DNA from: Symbiodinium natans
Taxonomy: Eukaryota; Sar; Dinophyceae; Suessiales; Symbiodiniaceae
Direction of reading: 5' to 3'
Assembly (NCBI GenBank): GCA_905221605.1
Contig: CAJNDS010001158.1
Coordinates: 782,750-832,749 of the forward strand
DNA: 50,000 nucleotides
Below the pieces are notes generated by a model. The model ran no database searches. It had not been told where the DNA came from and saw only the letters and a program-made list of their open reading frames with translations. Below, one piece after another: positions 46,683 through 50,000 of the stretch; the first letter of the stretch is position 1, and each line of letters begins with the position of its first letter. The position numbers and the translations under genes are program-made.

Positions 46683-46727
46683 GGGTTTAGGGTTTAGGGT
46701 TTAGGGTTTAGGGTTTAGGGTTTAGGG
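46683..46727 (+). repeat. Interstitial telomeric tract
   Basis: Six TTTAGGG units. GGGAGTCCAAAG lies on both sides (46674-46684 and 46727-46738), as if the tract sits inside a short duplication. Confidence 0.93.
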
Positions 46728-47209
46728 GAGTCCAAAGCCGTAAGCTTAGTGTATGGCATGGGGCCGAGGTAATAACCTAGGGATACTTGGGAGTGATTTT
46801 TAGTTTTTGGAAACTACAATTGCTAAGAAAGAGCTAAAATTATGATCTTTGCTAGGGTTCCAAGTTCAGTATGGACAAGAAGATCCTCATGTAATAAGGA
46901 TCCTCTTGTTTTTTGGCGGCCCCAAAGCGCGCCCGTTCTGAAACTGCAAACCTCCCTCATCCAGAAAAGCCAGGTGCAGTCATTTTCGCGCAGCAAGGCG
47001 TTACCAAGAGATATGACACTTGGCGGCCCCTGCAAAGACCCTAAGAGCATCCTAAACTTAAGCTTCGAACTAAAGCGACGGCAAAGGATTTCTCAGCCAA
47101 CAGCGGGCAGAAGACCGTGCTATTTCACGGCGCGGTGCCCGACGCTGAGCTCGTGGTCGAAATCAAGGAGGTGGGAAGTGGCCAGCGCTAAACGATTTTG
47201 TGGGGATAA
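46728..47209. other. Unique sequence with one strong hairpin
   Basis: 46873-46911 contains ACAAGAAGATCCTCATG followed by a near-complementary AAGGATCCTCTTGT, a short hairpin that may be another small element. No gene recognised. Confidence 0.5.
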
Positions 47210-47279
47210 ACCCTAAACCCTAAACCCTAAACCCTAAACCCTAAACCCTAAACCCTAAACCCTAAACCCTAAACCCTAA
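47210..47279 (-). repeat. Interstitial telomeric tract
   Basis: Ten perfect CCCTAAA units. Confidence 0.96.
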
Positions 47280-47430
47280 ATGCCTCTTTCAAACCATATT
47301 GAGATGTCGGCCCCATCCCAGCAGAAGGGCTCTTCTTTCGAGTTTCTGGAGTTCAGGCTAAGAAGTCGTGGCATCAATCTGACTTCCCAAAGCGCATGAG
47401 TGGTTTAGGGCTTTGGGGTTTTAATCGCAG

Positions 47431-47511
47431 ACCCCTAAACCCGAAGCCCTAAACCCTAAACCCGAAGCCCTAAACCCTAAACCCGAAGCCCTAAACCCTA
47501 AACCCTAAACT
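47431..47511 (-). repeat. Telomeric tract with 21-bp higher-order repeat
   Basis: CCCGAAG recurs at 47440, 47461 and 47482, each followed by two CCCTAAA units, an exact 21-bp period. Confidence 0.94.
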
Positions 47512-48306
47512 AACCCGGAGGCTGCGAGGCCCCGATCTCATTGCCCGTTCCACCCCACATCATTGAGCCCCTGATTGCTAGAGTCTCCTTAGGAAGTACT
47601 GTCTAGTTTGTTCCTATAATTCCCAAGTGGGAATATTGAAAATATTTTTAATTCATGTCCTAAGAGTGATATAGATTGCGCGTTTGGGTTTCAGAATTGA
47701 AGGCTAGGATATCGGATTTCTGGTTTCAAGCCTTTTGGGTTGGAGCCACTGACTAAATCATTGCTTAGCAGGGATTGTTCAGAGCTTCGAGATTCACGGA
47801 TCTCAGGCTCAGAGGGTTTATGTCGGGATTTCCTTATGTAGTGTTTGTCCTGAGTGCAGGACTTGTACTTTAAACAGTGACGACTGAGTTCATGTTTCAT
47901 GTGAGAATACTACCAGTACAAAGAAAGGTTCTTGGCTATAGGACAGCGGTGGAACCCGACAGAGCCCGCGGGGTCAAACAACTAGTGTGCTTCAGGGCTG
48001 CTGTGGGGCGTGCCCGACCATTAATGGAGATACCGATGTAGAGGCCCCGAAGGCACATAGGAGAGCTCGCTGTGAGCTCACAGAATACCCCAACCCTTGC
48101 CCCGAAACGGCTGCTTGGCAAAACGATGCTCTGGGATGTGTAGCTAACAGAGCCCCTACCTCATTCTCTCAAGCCTTCAGAACTGAGCTTTCGCATTCTT
48201 GAGGAGAATACGCCCTAATCTCATTCTCTAGACATCCATGCCGCTCTGCCACTTTAACTTCCACACTTGACCCACCTCACAGTTCTTGTTCCAACATAGA
48301 GAACAA
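47512..48306. other. Unique sequence, no gene recognised
   Basis: Short overlapping frames only; no motif. Confidence 0.45.
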
Positions 48307-48572
48307 GGGTTTAGGTTTAGGGTTTAGGGTTTCAACCGCAAGCCCTCACGGCTAACCCTAGTCATTAACGGAGGTACAAGCTGTAGGGTTCATGCCAATC
48401 TCCTAGCGGATTCCACCCTAAACCCTAAACCCTAAACCCTTAACCCAGTCAAGGTGACGAGACCAAAGATCTCCGGCCCCACTGTTGGCACAGAGGAGTT
48501 CTCCTGGAATCCGGAAGCTCTCTTGCCATTACGTTTTCTGCCGTTTGGGGTTTAGGGTTTAGGGTTAGGGTT
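48307..48572. repeat. Three short telomeric tracts, mixed orientation
   Basis: TTTAGGG at 48307-48332, CCCTAAA at 48417-48444, TTTAGGG at 48548-48572. Confidence 0.85.
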
Positions 48573-48768
48573 TGTATGGTGACGACTGCCCCACTCCCCC
48601 CCAACTCTGTGTGCTCAGCCGCGGGCTGTGCCCAAATCAGAAGAATGGTAGAATAACAGCGCTTGCAGCCTTGCAGCACTTCTGCCCCGCAGAATCATCT
48701 TCTTGCCCCCCGAATCTCATGAGCCCCTGACGAAGTTCGTGCTTTAACGTGGACGTATATAGACAAGG

Positions 48769-48808
48769 GTTTAGGGTTTAGGGTTTCGGGTTTAGGGTTT
48801 AGGGTTCA
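48769..48808 (+). repeat. Interstitial telomeric tract
   Basis: Five to six TTTAGGG units, one TTTCGGG. Confidence 0.9.
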
Positions 48809-48916
48809 CAAGGATCCTAATACGGGGCCCGGGCTCTGTTTGGGAATACGAGTCGTTTAATCTGTAGCTCGCATGAAACTCGAAGCTTTTGGGCAGCCAC
48901 CGAGTTTCATGTTGGG

Positions 48917-48930
48917 CTAGGGTTTAGGGT

Positions 48931-48962
<32 letters not shown>

Positions 48963-48987
48963 GGTTTAGGGTTTAGGGTTTAGGGCT
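48917..48987 (+). repeat. Telomeric tract with TTGAGGG variant block
   Basis: Five consecutive TTGAGGG units are flanked by TTTAGGG units. Confidence 0.94.
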
Positions 48988-49115
48988 AGAAATTGGGCAT
49001 CAGCTGAAGAATTCTTTGTCTTGTGGAAACGGCTACATGTACTAGACCTTCAACAGTAGAACCTTGCCTCCAAATTTGAGACGCTTACATTCAGACTGCC
49101 CCTGTACCTTACAAC

Positions 49116-49241
49116 CTAGGACCCAGAGTATGCCCTTATTCCCATTTTTTCGAGTTTAGGTTCCCGTTTTAAGCCCCTTGTTACCTATAAGGGCACTCTT
49201 TTTTCAAATCCCTAGCTTACTCTTGGCTCTTGGGGGTCTAG
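49116..49241. mobile_element. MITE family I, copy 2
   Basis: Left end CTAGGACCCAGAGTATGCCC and right end (reverse-complemented) CTAGACCCCCAAGAGCCAAG. Internal order matches copy 1 at 4114. Confidence 0.75.
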
Positions 49242-49410
49242 AAACTGGCCTTCAACCCCTCATGACTAACCCTGAACCCTAAGCCCTAAACCCTAAACCG
49301 CAAGCCCACAAACCTCCACAAACCTTGCACAAACCCCACGCTCTGAACCCAGGGAGCCTTCCCAGATGCAGAGCCTCGGCTCCGGGTACTTCGCAAAGTT
49401 TAAGCCTGAA

Positions 49411-49440
49411 ACCCGAAACCCTAAACCCTAAACCCTAACA
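49411..49440 (-). repeat. Interstitial telomeric tract
   Basis: Four CCCTAAA-type units. Confidence 0.85.
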
Positions 49441-49555
49441 GGAATTAGGTGTGCGCAAGTGCTGGGGCGGGTGGCGAGAAGGGCAATTAGGGTTTTGGGC
49501 TTCTCACTTCAGTCCTGAGACCTTCATGGGCATGGCCTTTTCGGTCAACCCGATC

Positions 49556-49626
49556 CGTTTAGGGTCTAGGGTCTAGGGTTTAGGGTTTAGGGTTTTTAGG
49601 GTTTTAGGGTTTTAGGGTTTAGGGTC
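49556..49626 (+). repeat. Interstitial telomeric tract with length variants
   Basis: TTTAGGG units with GTCTAGGG and TTTTAGGG variants. Confidence 0.9.
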
Positions 49627-49743
49627 TGTTCTTTATTAGGCCCGAAAAGGAGATCTTGGAAGCCACAGCCTAGAGGCCTAAAGGAGACGCAGAGAGGCAA
49701 AGCAATGAGATCGTGGGTAGCAGACGCTACACCTAAAACTAGT

Positions 49744-49860
49744 GGCCCAAAAAACCACATAAACATAAGGATCCTACAAACAGGGTTTTTCGGAATCCTC
49801 CTTCTTAGGGCCCTTATACCCCAAGAGTAGGATCCTTATGTTTATGTGGCTTTTTGGGCC
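49744..49860. mobile_element. MITE family H (single copy)
   Basis: A 117-bp foldback with ~34-bp terminal inverted repeats differing at one base. The ends read GGCCCAAAAA(A/G)CCACATAA and continue as ACATAAGGATCCTAC. Confidence 0.93.
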
Positions 49861-50000
49861 CCTAAAAACAGCTGGTGCCAGCAAAACCTAAACTTACAAG
49901 GGAGATGCAAAGTGCTTGGCGTCGATGGACACATTCTTGGCATGTGCGCATGGGTGGCAGAGGACTAGCCGCCCCCTCCCCCCCAACTCCCCACCCCATT

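Noticed and set aside
1-50000. CRISPR arrays or bacterial operons
   Set aside because: Repeats are telomeric, satellite or MITE-like; no spacer architecture and no prokaryotic genes.

Overview
The window looks like nuclear DNA of a dinoflagellate, most likely Symbiodiniaceae-like. Three things point there: dozens of interstitial TTTAGGG/CCCTAAA (plant/dinoflagellate-type telomere repeat) tracts in both orientations; a Ty1/copia retrotransposon whose long polyprotein has the layout I associate with dinoflagellate copia elements; and an 11-nt match in its LTRs to the 3' end of the dinoflagellate spliced leader. This assignment is inference. I see no bacterial operons, rRNA or CRISPR, and no host gene I could defend; host genes with many introns could be missed by eye.

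One element dominates the coding content: a complete LTR retrotransposon on the minus strand (24763-34688, 9926 bp). Its two 229-bp LTRs read as identical, it has a 5-bp target duplication (TAGGG) inside a telomere-like tract, a primer-binding site resembling the half-tRNA-Met type of copia, and a purine tract before the 3' LTR. ORF1 (Gag plus a protease-like motif) overlaps ORF2 (Pol) in the -1 frame at an A6 run. ORF2 is 2113 aa, in this order: a second aspartic-protease motif, a C5-cytosine-methyltransferase-like domain, integrase, a 2-oxoglutarate/Fe(II) dioxygenase-like domain with a TET-style HRDxHN motif, reverse transcriptase, RNase H, and a membrane-plus-zinc-knuckle-like tail. An element that appears to carry both a DNA-methylation 'writer' fold and a 5mC-oxidiser fold is the most exciting content here.

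The remaining ~40 kb (1-24762 and 34689-50000) is a non-coding mosaic: interstitial telomeric tracts, short terminal-inverted-repeat elements of about 70-140 bp (MITE-like; at least twelve families, several with multiple copies), simple repeats, very long G/C homopolymers, several minisatellites (a perfect 97-bp duplication at 18757-18950; a 31-bp satellite at 20891-21065; a degenerate ~27-bp array at 7633-7920; a T-punctuated G array at 16370-16560) and tRNA-derived relics. In several places a telomeric tract sits inside a MITE, splitting it, so the tracts were inserted into or grew inside older elements; the retrotransposon in turn inserted into one such tract. The longest stretch poor in telomeric tracts outside the retroelement is about 9163-13105, where a cryptic host gene would be most likely, but I recognised none.
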